Shown piece after piece: positions 36,018-44,323 of a stretch of DNA of 64,000 bases (positions within the stretch are counted from its first letter, which is position 1; every line of letters starts with the position of its first letter). Source of the stretch: Streptomyces monomycini (lineage in GTDB: Bacteria; Actinomycetota; Actinomycetes; Streptomycetales; Streptomycetaceae). Under the pieces are notes generated by a model. It saw only the letters and a list, made by a program, of their open reading frames with translations, was not told the origin of the DNA and searched no databases. Where the stretch lies: positions 307,918 to 371,917 of the forward strand of contig NZ_JAFIQY010000005.1 in NCBI RefSeq assembly GCF_022271435.1, written 5' to 3'. The position numbers were made by a program, and so were the translations under genes.

Positions 36018-36147
36018 GGGCGTAGCGTCCCACCCGGGCCGGGACGGTGGCCACAGGCGCGCGGCAGGCCGGTGACCGGATCACCGGCCCGGCCACCGGT
36101 TCCGGCCGGTGCCGTACCCGTCGCCGGTACCCGCGGGGGGAAGCCGT

Positions 36148-37947
36148 ATGCGCATACGACTGTGGGGCGGAGCCCTCGCCCCGGCCCTCTCCCTCACGCT
36201 GAGCACCACGGCCACCCCGGCAGCGCCACTCCAACGGCCCGCCGAGCCGGCCCCGTTGGAGCGCCTCTTCGACAACAGGGCCGTCAGCGAGCCGTCCGCC
36301 CCGGCCTCCGCGGACTTCGACGGCGCGGGCAATTCCCTGTCCGCGCCGGACCTCGCCGCGGCGGGCTGGACGCGGGGCCGGGTGCTGACTCTCGACGCGG
36401 CCCGGCTGCGATGGCCGCGGACCACGCCGGGCCGGCCCGACAACGTACGGGCCGACGGCCAGACCGTACGGCTGCGCGGGCGCGGTGACGCGGTGTCGCT
36501 GCTGGTGGCCGCGACGGGCGGCGCGGTGACCGGTACCGGCACGGTCCGCTACCGGGACGGGTCGCGCAGCACGTACCGGCTGACCGCGCCGGACTGGCGT
36601 ACGGGCCCGCCGGCCACCAAGGCGGTGACGCTGCCGCGCATCAACACGCCCGGCGGTCAACGGGCCGAGCGAGCACGGCTGTACGCGGTGAGCGTGCCGG
36701 TGGCGCGCGGGCGCGAGGTGGCCGCTGTCGCGCTGCCCCGGGATCCGGGTCCTGCCGCGGACCTGCACGTGTTCGCGATGGCGGTACGCGACAACGGCGC
36801 CGGATGGACAGGCAGTTGGGGAGCGAGCACGGGCGGGTACGCGAAGGCGGGCCCGTGGGGCGGCCGGACGCTGCGGCTGGTCGTGCACAGCGGCGCGGGC
36901 GGGCCGCGGGTACGGGTCCGGCTGGCGAACACCTTCGCGGCGGCGCCGGTGCGCTTCGGGGCCGCGAGCGTGGCCGTACAGGGCGCGGACGGCGGCGCGT
37001 CAGCCGCCCGCGAACCCGTACCGCTGACGTTCGGCGGGCAGCGCGGCGTACGGGTCCCGGCCGGAGCCGAAACGTACAGCGATCCGCTCCGCCTGCCCGT
37101 GCCCGCGGGCCGAAACCTGCTGATCAGCCTGTACCTGCCGGGCACGGTGACGACAGCACCCATGCACGGACGGTCCGAGCAGGTCTCGTACGTGAGCGCA
37201 CCGGGATCCGGCGACCGTACGGGGGACGGCGGCGGCGCGGCGTATCCCGGCACGCTGACCGGCTGGCCGTTCCTGACCGGGGTGGAGGTCGCGGGCGGCC
37301 CGGGCACGGTCGTGGCACTCGGGGACTCCATCACCGACGGCCAGGGCTCGACGGCGGGCGCCAACCGGCGCTGGCCCGACGTGCTGGCCCGTCGCTTGCG
37401 GAACCAGCACGCGCTCCCGCGCTACGGCGTGGTCAACAGCGGCATCTCGGGGAACCGGGTCGTCACCGACCGCTATCCGGGTGATGGCGTGAGCACCGAC
37501 GTCAGCGGGGTCAGCACACAGCACCGGCTGGAGCGGGACGTGCTGGCGCGGCCCTCGGTCCGTACGGTCGTCATCTTCGAGGGCGTCAACGACCTACGCC
37601 ACGACACCCCGGCGCACGAGGTCGTGGCCGGACTGCGGTCCCTCGCCCGGCGCGCGCACGAGCACGGGCTACGGGTGGTGGCCGCGACCCTCGGGCCGTG
37701 CGAGGGCTTCCCGGACTGCACGGCGGCGGTCGAGACGCGACGCGCCGCCGTGAACGCCGCCCTCCGGGCACGCGGCGCCGGCTTCGACGCCGTACTCGAC
37801 TTCGACGCGGTGCTCCGCGACCCGCGGCACCCGCGGCGGCTGCTGCCCGCGTACGACAGCGGCGACCACCTGCACCCCGGCGACGCCGGGCTGCGGGCAC
37901 TCGGGGAGTCGGTGGACCTGCGCGCACTCGTGCCCGGCACGCCCTGA
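36148..37947 (+). CDS. Secreted GDSL/SGNH hydrolase with N-terminal beta-sandwich domain
   Basis: The 599-residue protein has a signal peptide (residues 1-27). A beta-rich domain follows (about 40-150) resembling accessory domains of actinobacterial glycoside hydrolases (DFDGAGNSLSAPDLAAAGWT). A second beta-rich region and a C-terminal SGNH esterase domain complete it. The catalytic blocks are GDSITDG (nucleophile Ser), GISGN, the Asn block FEGVNDLRHD and the DxxH block DHLHPG. The substrate is probably an acetylated or acylated polysaccharide or lipid outside the cell. ATG 36148 follows a GGGGGG-AAG ribosome-binding site. Confidence 0.9.
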   Translation: MRIRLWGGALAPALSLTLSTTATPAAPLQRPAEPAPLERLFDNRAVSEPSAPASADFDGAGNSLSAPDLAAAGWTRGRVLTLDAARLRWPRTTPGRPDNVRADGQTVRLRGRGDAVSLLVAATGGAVTGTGTVRYRDGSRSTYRLTAPDWRTGPPATKAVTLPRINTPGGQRAERARLYAVSVPVARGREVAAVALPRDPGPAADLHVFAMAVRDNGAGWTGSWGASTGGYAKAGPWGGRTLRLVVHSGAGGPRVRVRLANTFAAAPVRFGAASVAVQGADGGASAAREPVPLTFGGQRGVRVPAGAETYSDPLRLPVPAGRNLLISLYLPGTVTTAPMHGRSEQVSYVSAPGSGDRTGDGGGAAYPGTLTGWPFLTGVEVAGGPGTVVALGDSITDGQGSTAGANRRWPDVLARRLRNQHALPRYGVVNSGISGNRVVTDRYPGDGVSTDVSGVSTQHRLERDVLARPSVRTVVIFEGVNDLRHDTPAHEVVAGLRSLARRAHEHGLRVVAATLGPCEGFPDCTAAVETRRAAVNAALRARGAGFDAVLDFDAVLRDPRHPRRLLPAYDSGDHLHPGDAGLRALGESVDLRALVPGTP

Positions 37948-37957
37948 CCCGGACCCG

Positions 37958-37989
37958 CATACCCGGATACCCGCATACCCGCATACCCG
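37958..37989. repeat. Four tandem 8-bp repeats
   Basis: The octamer CATACCCG (one copy GATACCCG) is repeated four times in the 69-bp gap between the convergent GDSL hydrolase and exonuclease III genes. Confidence 0.8.
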
Positions 37990-38016
37990 AGACCCCCGCC
38001 CGCCCCTCCATCCGGC

Positions 38017-38796
38017 TCAGACCTCCAGATCCACCACCACCGGAGCGTGGTCCGACGCCCCCTTGCCCTTGCGCTCCTCCCGGTCGACATAGGCGTCCGA
38101 GACGGCCTTGGCGAACGGCTCGTTGCCGTACACCAGGTCGATGCGCATGCCCTTGTTCTTCGGGAAGCAGAGCTGGCGGTAGTCCCAGTAGGTGAACGGC
38201 TTGTCGTACTTCAGAGGGCGCGGCACCACGTCCGACAGGCCGGCCTCCCGCAGCGCGGCCAGGGCGGCGCGCTCCGCGGGCGTCACATGCGTCATGCCCT
38301 CGAAGACGGTGGTGTCCCAGACGTCGTCGTCGGTGGGCGCGACGTTGAAGTCGCCGAGGACCGCGAAGGGCCGGGGGCCCGCCGCGTCCTCGGCGACAGC
38401 CGCCTTCAGGGCGTCGAACCACTGGAGCTTGTACGCGAAGTGCGCATGGTCGATCTCGCGGCCGTTGGGCACGTACACCGACCAGACGCGGGCCGGGCCG
38501 CAGGTCGCGGAGACGGCGCGGGGCTCCTGCGCCCCTTCGTAGTCCGGGCCGCCGGCCAGCCCGGAGGTCACGTCCTCCAGGCCGACCTTCGACAACAGCG
38601 CGACCCCGTTCCACCGGCCGGTGGCGTTGACGGCGGCCTCGTAGCCCAGCTCGCGCAGCTGGTCGTACGGGAACTGTTCGGCCGAGCACTTGGTCTCCTG
38701 GACGCACAGCACGTCCGTGCCGGTGCTCTCCAGCCAGGCCAGCAGCCTCGGGAGGCGGGCGGTGATCGAATTGACGTTCCAGGTCGCGATGCGCAT
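38017..38796 (-). CDS. xthA: Exodeoxyribonuclease III / AP endonuclease
   Basis: The 259-residue member of the EEP nuclease superfamily incises abasic sites and degrades one strand of duplex DNA. Motifs are MRIATWNVNSI, the metal-binding Glu in VQETKC, GDFNVAPTDDDVWD, WDYRQLCFPKNKGMRIDLV and the terminal SDHAPV with the catalytic Asp-His. Start ATG 38796 is the canonical N-terminus. The next gene downstream in the same orientation is absent; the upstream MBL-fold gene is 29 bases away and may be co-transcribed. Confidence 0.96.
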   Translation of the reverse strand: MRIATWNVNSITARLPRLLAWLESTGTDVLCVQETKCSAEQFPYDQLRELGYEAAVNATGRWNGVALLSKVGLEDVTSGLAGGPDYEGAQEPRAVSATCGPARVWSVYVPNGREIDHAHFAYKLQWFDALKAAVAEDAAGPRPFAVLGDFNVAPTDDDVWDTTVFEGMTHVTPAERAALAALREAGLSDVVPRPLKYDKPFTYWDYRQLCFPKNKGMRIDLVYGNEPFAKAVSDAYVDREERKGKGASDHAPVVVDLEV

Positions 38797-38825
38797 GTCC
38801 GTAACCTACAGCGGGGGTCCGACAG

Positions 38826-39479
38826 TCAGTTCAAACCGGTGTGGTCACCGGGGGTGAGGCGGGCGTGATCGGCACCGCCGAGCTTGTCGATCAGCCCGTC
38901 GTACACGGGCCGGGCGTGGTCCTGGAGCAAGCTGTCGTGCACGTCGATGGCGCGGCGCGGCCGGACCTCGCGGACGTAGTCGATCACCTCGGACACCTTG
39001 TTCCACGGCGCGTGCACCGGCAGCAGCAGCGTGTCCACCGTACGGCCCTGAGGGACGGTGAGCGCGTCACCCGGGTGGAAGACGGTCGCGCCGTCGTCCT
39101 CGGTGGTGATCAGGTAGCCGACATTCGTCACCCGCGGAATGTCCGGGTGGATGACGGCGTGCAGCTGCCCGTGCACCTCGATGTCGAAACCGGCCGCGGT
39201 GAACGCGTCCCCCTCACCGACCGTGTGCACCCGCCCCGGGAAGGCCGCGGAAATCTGCTCGGCCACACTGGCCAGGGTCCAGATCTCGGCCCCCCGGTTG
39301 GCCTCCATGCCCGCGCGCAGCCGCTCCTCGTCGAAGTGGTCCATGTGCTCGTGGGTGATCAGGATCGCGTCGGCGCCGACCGCCGCGTCGCGCTCGCTGA
39401 AGACACCGGGATCGATGACGAGCACCTGCCCGTCCTTCTCCAGCCGGACACAGGCATGCGTCTTCTTCGTGAGTTCCAT
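38826..39479 (-). CDS. MBL-fold metal-dependent hydrolase, UlaG-like
   Basis: The 217-residue protein has the binuclear metal motif HEHMDH (near residue 43), a further His in GQLHAVIHPD, the Asp in FHPGDAL and the terminal region PGDH. The short form without a lactonase or tRNA-processing appendage resembles the UlaG/YtkL group of the metallo-beta-lactamase fold. The substrate is unknown. ATG 39479 begins with MELTKKTHACVRLE. It ends 29 bases upstream of xthA. Confidence 0.9.
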   Translation of the reverse strand: MELTKKTHACVRLEKDGQVLVIDPGVFSERDAAVGADAILITHEHMDHFDEERLRAGMEANRGAEIWTLASVAEQISAAFPGRVHTVGEGDAFTAAGFDIEVHGQLHAVIHPDIPRVTNVGYLITTEDDGATVFHPGDALTVPQGRTVDTLLLPVHAPWNKVSEVIDYVREVRPRRAIDVHDSLLQDHARPVYDGLIDKLGGADHARLTPGDHTGLN

Positions 39480-39555
39480 ACCCCCATCTTGCCGCGCGAG
39501 TGCCCGCCGGGCCCTTGGGGGGAAGCCCTCGCCTCCCTCACCTCCCTCTCCCTCC

Positions 39556-40851
39556 TCACCCTTCCGGCGTGGTCTCCTCCCGTATGACGCGCTGCGCCAC
39601 GGCGAAAGCGGCATGGGCCGCCGGCACACCGCAGTACACCGCGGTGTGCAGGAGTACTTCCTTGATCTCCGTGGGGGTGAGCCCGTTGCGCAGCGCGGCG
39701 CGGGTGTGCGGCACCAGTTCGTCCTGGTGGCCGCCGGCGACCAGCGCGGTGAGCGTGACGATGCTGCGGGTCCGCCGGTCCAGCCCCCCGCGCGTCCACA
39801 TCTCGCCCCACGCGTACCGGGTGACGAACTCCTGGAAGTCCCCGGTGAAGTCGTCCGTGTCGGCCTCCACCCGGTCCACGTGCGCGTCACCGAGCACCTC
39901 GCGGCGCACCTTGACCCCCTGCTCGTACGCACCGCCCCGGACCGCCTCCGGCTGGGCCAGACCGGACTCGATGGCCGCGGGCACCACGGGCGGGGGCGGC
40001 GACGCGGGCGCCAGCACCGGCTTGGGCGCGGCAGCACCGATCGCCGTCTGCGTCGTGCTGCCCGGCTTGTCGTGCCAGGCGGCCGTGAAGTGCCGGATGA
40101 GCAGCTCGGTGACGGCGGCGGGCTGCTCGACGGGCGCCAGGTGGGACGTCCCGGGAACCAGCGCGAGACTCGCGTCCGGGATGCCCGCCACCAGGGTGCG
40201 GGCGTCGGTGGTCGGCGTGACCTGATCCTCGGAACCGACGACGACGAGGGTGGGCACCCCGATCCGCTGGAGCGAGGAGCGGACGTCGAAGGAGGCCATC
40301 GCCTCACAGGCCGCGATGTAACAGCCCGGGTCGGTGGTACGCACCATCTGGACGGCCCACTCGACGATCGCCTGCTGGGCCCCCGCGAAGCCGGGGGTGA
40401 ACCAGCGCTCGGGCGAGGTGCGGGCGATCGGGTCCAGCCCGTTCGTACGGATCACCACCCCGCGCTGGCGCCAGGAGTCGGCGGTACCGTAGCGCGGCGA
40501 CGAGGAGATCAGAGCGAGCGAGGTGACCCGCTGCGGCCGCGTGAGCGCCAGCTGCGCCCCGACCGCCCCACCGATGGAACACCCCGCGTACCCGAACCGC
40601 TCCACACCCAGCACGTCGAGCGTCGCCACCAGCCGGTCGGCCAGCTCAGCGACGGAGGACGCCGGATACGCGGGCGACCCACCGTGCCCGGGCAGATCGA
40701 ACCGGACGACCCGCCAGTGACGGGTCAGCTCGGGTATCTGCCTATCCCACATGTGCCAGGTCGTCCCGAGGGCCGCGCCCAAAACCAGACAAGGTGCGTC
40801 TTCCGGCCCGTCAGAGCGGAATTGCAGGGTCTTCACCGTGGTCTCACTCAT
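39556..40851 (-). CDS. pcaL: Fused 3-oxoadipate enol-lactonase / 4-carboxymuconolactone decarboxylase
   Basis: The 431-residue protein has an N-terminal alpha/beta-hydrolase domain (about 1-265; nucleophile elbow GCSIGGA, His in GTSHLAPVEQP). A Pro/Ala linker follows, then a C-terminal carboxymuconolactone decarboxylase domain (RGGLDRRTRSIVTLTALVAG, and LLHTAVYCGVPAAHAAF with the catalytic Cys/His). Together they catalyse two consecutive steps of the protocatechuate branch of the beta-ketoadipate pathway. The order lactonase-decarboxylase is the actinobacterial pcaL fusion. No other pca genes lie nearby. Its 5' side borders the decayed island. Confidence 0.94.
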   Translation of the reverse strand: MSETTVKTLQFRSDGPEDAPCLVLGAALGTTWHMWDRQIPELTRHWRVVRFDLPGHGGSPAYPASSVAELADRLVATLDVLGVERFGYAGCSIGGAVGAQLALTRPQRVTSLALISSSPRYGTADSWRQRGVVIRTNGLDPIARTSPERWFTPGFAGAQQAIVEWAVQMVRTTDPGCYIAACEAMASFDVRSSLQRIGVPTLVVVGSEDQVTPTTDARTLVAGIPDASLALVPGTSHLAPVEQPAAVTELLIRHFTAAWHDKPGSTTQTAIGAAAPKPVLAPASPPPPVVPAAIESGLAQPEAVRGGAYEQGVKVRREVLGDAHVDRVEADTDDFTGDFQEFVTRYAWGEMWTRGGLDRRTRSIVTLTALVAGGHQDELVPHTRAALRNGLTPTEIKEVLLHTAVYCGVPAAHAAFAVAQRVIREETTPEG

Positions 40852-41152
40852 CCGGCTGAGCCTCTCATCTGTCGCGGGATGCCACGTCGCCAGGGTGAAT
40901 TTAGCGGCTCTTGGCTACCTTGCACCGGCGGGCCGGAGCACTGCCGGCGTCCTTGAGCATCCAGGTACCTGTTCACTGGCGTACTCGTGACCGCGTCGGC
41001 AGCGGGGGCGCGCTCGGTAAGAGACTTGGCCGCAGCCGGACTGGACCTCTGAGCATGACCACCGGTGCACAGCCGGTAGCCGGGCTCCGAGTCCGCCTCA
41101 ACTCTGCTGGCCACACGGCTCGGCAAGTCGCCCGGCGGGCGGACCGCATGAC
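40852..41152. other. Intergenic region at the edge of the decayed island
   Basis: This 301-bp stretch lies between the pcaL start and the broken integrase. I see no gene, RNA or clear repeat in it. Confidence 0.6.
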
Positions 41153-41640
41153 TCACCCTTGCTCCTCCGGCGCATTCCCGTGCAGGCCGTCCCATGTGGT
41201 GGCGGCTCCGCGGAGGTCCTCCACATTCGGTTTGGCATACCACTTCTTGGTCGTCTGTACGTTTGTGTGTCCGGCCCATCGTGCGAGGACGTGGTCCGGC
41301 ACGCCGTTGTCGACCAGGAAGGTGAAGCACGACGAGCGGGCGTCGTAAAGCCTGACGCGGCGGAGGCCGAAAAGCTTAATAAGCCGGTACGCGCGCCGTC
41401 GAAGTTGCTTGACCGTGAAGGCTTCTCCCGACTCGTGTACCACCACGTAGCCAGACACGACGTACGCCTCCCCCAGAGCAAGCCTCTCCTCGGCCTGGAG
41501 AGCCCGGAACGCTTTGAGGGTGGCTAGCACTGGAGCCGGAAGCGGCAGATCCCGCTCACCGCAAGACACTTGGTGCCCTTCTCCACCACGTAGCGGTTGC
41601 CCATCATCGTCCGCGTATTGGCGATGCCGTTTTTGCGTTA
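41153..41640 (-). pseudogene. Tyrosine recombinase (integrase), truncated and frameshifted
   Basis: The last 130 codons encode the catalytic end of a phage-type tyrosine integrase: RLYDARSSCFTFLVDNGVPD with the conserved Arg, ARWAGHTNVQTT with the Gly-His, and KWYAKP with the nucleophile Tyr. The second triad position, normally His after the Arg, is Ser. Further upstream the similarity continues in another frame (RKNGIANTRTMMGNRYVVEKGTK), so a frameshift lies near 41560-41575. The N-terminal arm-binding and core domains are absent. It is inferred to be the remnant of an integrated element whose cargo follows. Confidence 0.8.
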
Positions 41641-41792
41641 CACATTCTTCTCTGCAGATGGTGGATCGCGGCAGGGGAAAAGCTGGGACAACGAAGGACG
41701 GCCGGTGTGGCGGGCACGCCTTCCGCCACACCGGCCGGCGGCCCTACCGGTTTTACGGCGCCCGTCTCAGTACCTCCGCACCGGCGTCCCGG

Positions 41793-42413
41793 CTACTGAC
41801 CGAAGGCGCTGGTGACCTCACTGATGGGAGTGCCCGGCGGCAGGTCGCGCACCTGAAGTGCCGCCTGCGTGCACAACTCGAAGTAGACCTCGCGGTCCAC
41901 GAGGTGCAGATTCTCCACCTCGTCCTCGCCCCCGAGGAACAGCGGAACCTTGTACCCCACTGCCTGGTCGCGGCGCAACGCCCCGGCGGACGGGACGGCC
42001 GCACGCCACTCCTCGTAGAAGGAGAACGCCAGGGCATCGTCTTCCCCCGCCACGACCTCGTGCCACTCGTCGAGATCGCACTCGGTGCCCAGGTATTCCC
42101 CGCCACCGGGATCGACGACGATGACCAGACGCCGGGTCTCGCCGGCCCGGACGTCCAGTGCCACTTCCCGGCCGAGCCAGTCGAAGGCGAAGGGGTGGAA
42201 ACTTCCCTCGAAGCCGTCGATCAGGCGTGCACAGGACGCCGCCGACTCGGCCGCCGACTCCGGGGTGTGAAAACGCAGGAAGCCATGCGCGAATGTGGTC
42301 CCGGCCAGCTGCCGGAAAAGGCCCGCCAGCGGTTCCGGGGCGCCCCGGTCCGCGGAATCGGAGGTGACGGTCTCGGTGACGGGGAATGCCGCGGTGAGAG
42401 ATGCGAGAGACAT
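41793..42413 (-). CDS. Immunity-type protein with DUF1851/Tdi1-like C-terminus
   Basis: The 206-residue protein has an N-terminal domain (MSLASLTAAFPVTETV, with DWLGREVALDVRAGETRRLV) and a C-terminal segment GYKVPLFLGGEDEVENLHLV followed by DREVYFE. That segment is typical of DUF1851, found in Tdi1-type immunity proteins that neutralise Tde DNase toxins. Its start has an exceptionally strong AGGAGGAGGA site 13 bases after the stop of the adjacent toxin-domain frame, so it was translationally coupled to the toxin. The frame is intact, unlike its neighbours. Immunity function is inferred from family and context. Confidence 0.75.
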   Translation of the reverse strand: MSLASLTAAFPVTETVTSDSADRGAPEPLAGLFRQLAGTTFAHGFLRFHTPESAAESAASCARLIDGFEGSFHPFAFDWLGREVALDVRAGETRRLVIVVDPGGGEYLGTECDLDEWHEVVAGEDDALAFSFYEEWRAAVPSAGALRRDQAVGYKVPLFLGGEDEVENLHLVDREVYFELCTQAALQVRDLPPGTPISEVTSAFGQ

Positions 42414-42426
42414 GAGTCTCCTCCTC

Positions 42427-43049
42427 CTACTTGATGGTCACTGATTTGATCTTGTCGCCAGGCTTCAGCCCGTGCTGCTTGATGCGGGCCATGATCTGGG
42501 ACCCCAGACTCCTGTTGACCGATTTGTCGAGAGCCCAGAGATGGGAGAATTCGTCCCTGCCGCCCAGCTGCAGATCAATCAGGTGGTCGGCATCGTCCTT
42601 GTGGATTTTGCCACCGCCCCTGACGAACACCTTCCGCTGGGTTCCCTTGCGCTTCACCGGCGTGACCACCAGGTCCGCGTTGTTGAGAGCTGCGACCTTG
42701 TGATCAGCTGCTGCCAGAAGGGGTGGCCGGCCGTGGCGATCAGGGCGCCGTCGCCGGCCTGTGCCCCGCCCTTGCCGTCGTCGGCCCGGACGGTGATCTT
42801 GACGAGGTCCTTGCTGCCGTCGCCGATGATCGTGGCGACCACGGCCTCGGCCTTGGTGCTGCCTGTCTCCGGGGCGGTGGCCAGGACTCTGTCACCGGTC
42901 CGGATCTCTTCGATCGGCTTGCGGGTGCCATCGGTCATCAGGACGGTGATGCCGGGAACGAAGCTGTTGGGGGTCGGGCAGCCCTGCGACTGCACGACTT
43001 CCCTGACCTGTTCCTCGGCCTGGTTCCTGACCTCGTGCTTGACCGACAA
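42427..43049 (-). pseudogene. Polymorphic toxin C-terminus: Hint domain fused out of frame to an HxxD nuclease-like domain
   Basis: From 43049 to about 42740 one frame encodes the first half of a pretoxin Hint domain: the splice-site Cys in SQGCPTPNSFVPGITVLM, GTRKPIEEIRTGDRV and ATAGHPFW. After HPFW the frame becomes nonsense and stops. From about 42720 a second frame continues with ADHKVAALNNADL and the toxin domain: DADHLIDLQLGG, LWALDKSVNRSLGSQI, ending at 42427. The HLID segment fits the HxxD motif of Ntox15-type DNases. The second half of Hint is missing, so a deletion has joined the parts out of frame. The N-terminal delivery region is absent too. Confidence 0.72.
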
Positions 43050-44323
43050 GCGGAGGAGCTCGACAGAGACGCCGGTTCCGGCGTGATCCGCTCGGACACG
43101 TCGAAGACCGCGCGCTTCGGAGGGTTACGGAGGTGTTCCGGCTTCCCTGCTTCTGGTGCGTGCGGGACGCCGAACTGGCGCTCACGGCGCTGCGTGACCC
43201 CGTCAGCTCGGCCGCCACCTGACGACCTGGACAGGCCGGTACGGGCGCCGACCGGCACTGCCGACTGCTGTTCATCCGGTGACCAGACGGTCGCGGAACT
43301 CGCTCAGCAGCGAGTGAACGAAACCCGGATCGGTCAGCTCACAGCCCAGCAACGGCTTCCCGTCAGCACGGCCGCGTACGGCGGCCGCGGCCTGACGGGC
43401 CGACAGGCCCCAGGACCTGACAGCCGCCGGCGGACCCGCCGGTCTTGTCGAAAGGTTTGAATGCCCGTGTGCGCGGCGTCGAGTCCTTCGGGGCCGGCCG
43501 GTACCGCATTCGCTCAAGGGATGTCGTCAGCGTGTGGGCGCGGTCGACTGGGCCGATAGTGGGGTCGTGCATGACACCCCGCTTTCGCCCGCCCGGCCGG
43601 GCATGATTGGGGGCGCTCTCCCTGTGGAGAGCTGCCGGACCGTGCGGTGGGCGGCCGCCTGCCGGGAGCTGGCACCGGCGTGCGGGCCTTGGCTGCGAGC
43701 CGCCGACACGCGAGGCGCGGAGGGCTTGGCTCCGCTGTTTCAGCCCTGAATGCCTGGTTGGTTGCGTTGGGCCGGGTCGCGCCGGACACACAGTGGCCTC
43801 AGAAAGCCGGCATCACCCCGACAGTCCCGGCCCGAGCCGAGCCGAAGGAGGCGCGGCCGGAAGCCGACTTGCCGGGTTCGAATCCCCTTTCCCGCACAGG
43901 CCACGTTCGCATGCCCGAAACCCCATGCCAGCGTGCCCATTCCGGCAGCCTGCGCGACGCATTCCGACCACTGACGAGTCCTGAAGAGGCGACGCCGGCG
44001 CGGGGCCACTCGAAGCTGTCCGGGAACCCGCGAACCCGCACGCCTTTCGCTCGCGGCCAGGGCCGGGGGGCCTTCTCGGCGGTCGTGATGGGCTCGGGCC
44101 CGGGCTGCCAGTCGTCAGACGTGCGCGTCCGGAGGTTGGCGTGCCGGTCTTCCCCGGCTCGGGCCGCAGCGATACCGGGACCGCGCTCCGGGGCAGCGGC
44201 ATCAGCCGGCCGCCGGTGGACACCGGCATGATCGACCTCTGCCTGGCCCCCTTCACCGACAGCGGTCTCCTGGCCCCGCCCCAGCACTTTCCGCACCACT
44301 GCGCCGGTCGCACCTGTCGGTGC
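43050..44323. other. Decayed island without supportable genes
   Basis: All open frames here are short, overlapping and in conflicting frames. One 29-codon frame (43133-43222, GTG start after GGAG, containing PCFWCVRD) has a plausible ribosome-binding site but no other support. A minus-strand tail ending at 43272 (ELTDPGFVHSLLSEFRDRLV) looks protein-like and may be a gene fragment. A tRNA T-arm-like segment lies at 43869-43897. Confidence 0.6.
43869..43897 (+). other. tRNA T-arm-like remnant, possible att core
   Basis: CCGGGTTCGAATCCC, followed by CTTTCCCGCAC, reproduces the T-loop (GTTCGAATC) and an acceptor-like 3' tail. Only three T-stem pairs form, and no 5' half of a tRNA is visible within 80 bases upstream. 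Tyrosine integrases often use the 3' end of tRNA genes, so this may be a scar of an attachment site. Confidence 0.4.

Noticed and set aside
37957..37989. The short octamer repeat as a CRISPR-like or REP element
   Set aside because: Units are 8 bp, directly adjacent and without spacers; it is a simple tandem repeat.
43133..43222. 29-codon frame with GTG start and CFWC motif
   Set aside because: It has a plausible ribosome-binding site but lies in a decayed region, with no conserved partner to support it.
43800..43900. A complete tRNA gene around the GTTCGAATC segment
   Set aside because: The T stem has only three pairs and no D arm, anticodon arm or 5' acceptor strand can be drawn.
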